In this document: positions 6,387 to 6,792 of the stretch, one piece after another
Numbering within the stretch: the first letter of the stretch is position 1
Layout of the letters: each line of letters starts with the position of its first letter
The notes under the pieces: generated by a model
What the model saw: only the letters and a program-made list of their open reading frames with translations
Database searches by the model: none
What the model was told of the DNA's origin: nothing
Program-made: the position numbers and the translations under genes
Source: Candidatus Zixiibacteriota bacterium
GTDB lineage: Bacteria; Zixibacteria; MSB-5A5; GN15; FEB-12
Reading direction: 5' to 3'
Assembly (NCBI GenBank): GCA_023132995.1
Contig: JAGLXI010000145.1
Span: 1 to 6,792 of the forward strand
Length of the DNA: 6,792 nucleotides

Positions 6387-6792
6387 AACGATGAGTCCCT
6401 GTACAATAGTTGCTTGCCTTCAATGCTTAAGTAATTCGACACAGTACTTGTATGAATCTGGCCGCGAACGTATTCACCTTTGCCATGCTTAACCACTTCA
6501 TGGGAAGCGAAGTCGCTGTCCGTTCCCATGCAACTACCAAAATCATCGGTCATGATGGCAGTATCTTGATCAATCTGCTCACGCATAATCGGCCTCAAGG
6601 TTTTGGCTGCGACCGTCAGTACATGGGAAGATCGCACTTCTCCACCCCGCTCCACAAGAGAAAAAACTCTCTCTTTGTGCGGCTGCCAACCGCGAGCGCT
6701 TTTGCGCTTCTTACCCTTGTTACCCCAAAACGTCTCATCTACCTCTACAACAACATCGGGGCCACCGAGTTGACGGGTAAACACCAAAAAAA
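6383..6792 (-). pseudogene. IS1595-family (ISXO2-like) transposase remnant, partial at the window edge
   Basis: The frame is open to the right edge and gives at least 134 residues of the DDE domain. IS1595-type landmarks are QLGGPDVVVEVDETFWG (first Asp, residue 17), VERGGEVRSSHV, AAKTLRPIMREQI, IMTDD (second Asp, 81), FASHEVVKHGKGEYVRG and IHTSTVSNYLSI. Full-length relatives are about 300 residues, so an N-terminal part with the zinc-ribbon region should lie outside the window. The usual ending HTNTVEGYFSILKRGI becomes HTSTVSNYLSI and then an unrelated 12-residue tail (6421-6386) before TGA 6385-6383. The expected third catalytic position, normally Asn, is Ser114. In the next frame from 6423 the residues LK appear exactly where the family has them, followed by a degraded GTH, pointing to a one- or two-base indel. 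The enzyme is almost certainly inactive. No terminal inverted repeats were found. The stop overlaps the GTG of the next gene. Confidence 0.8.

Noticed and set aside
6386..6480. Promoter for the - strand cassette inside the transposase remnant
   Set aside because: TATTGT and TTGAAG-like hexamers occur but not at a workable spacing; no promoter could be supported.
1..6792. CRISPR array, tRNA, rRNA or integrase attachment site
   Set aside because: No repeated spaced units, tRNA-like cloverleaf or flanking direct repeats were seen on reading either strand.

Overview
The window looks like a chromosomal contig from a Gram-negative (diderm), probably uncultured bacterium. The left three quarters are GC-rich by eye (hand-counted 60-base lines give about 57-70% G+C). 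They carry housekeeping genes, all on the + strand: the end of pdxS (vitamin B6), an AzgA/NCS2-type purine permease, purL (purine synthesis) and an lpxH-type phosphatase of lipid A synthesis. LpxH implies an outer membrane with lipid A. Its GNHDFW motif and general look recall the Bacteroidetes/FCB-type enzymes rather than E. coli LpxH. An FCB-related or candidate-phylum host is a low-confidence inference.

Layout, + strand: pdxS 3' end (1-405), purine permease (GTG start at 475, not the upstream TTG), a near-consensus sigma-70-type promoter (TTGACC-17-TATATT, 1848-1876), purL (ATG at 1902), a 92-base gap with a strong hairpin (4171-4205), and lpxH (4235-4954). PurL is the short, Bacillus-type synthetase subunit, which needs separate PurS and PurQ; neither is in the window. 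The purine importer just upstream makes a loose purine-salvage/synthesis pair, but purL has its own promoter and can be expressed separately.

From about 5034 to the right edge the genes are on the - strand and converge on lpxH. The DNA is visibly less GC-rich (sampled lines 37-53%). Read in the direction of transcription (right to left), it holds an IS1595-family transposase remnant cut by the window edge and damaged at its 3' end, an unrecognised 253-residue protein, a PIN-domain ribonuclease-like protein, and an untracked 40-residue basic small protein. The last three overlap or abut: TGATG between the first two, and a 35-base out-of-frame overlap between PIN and the small ORF. This suggests one translationally coupled cassette. 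It resembles a toxin-antitoxin module, but neither partner belongs to an antitoxin family I can name. This cassette is the most interesting part of the window.

The right edge ends in seven A residues inside the transposase reading frame, so the contig may simply break at a repeated element.
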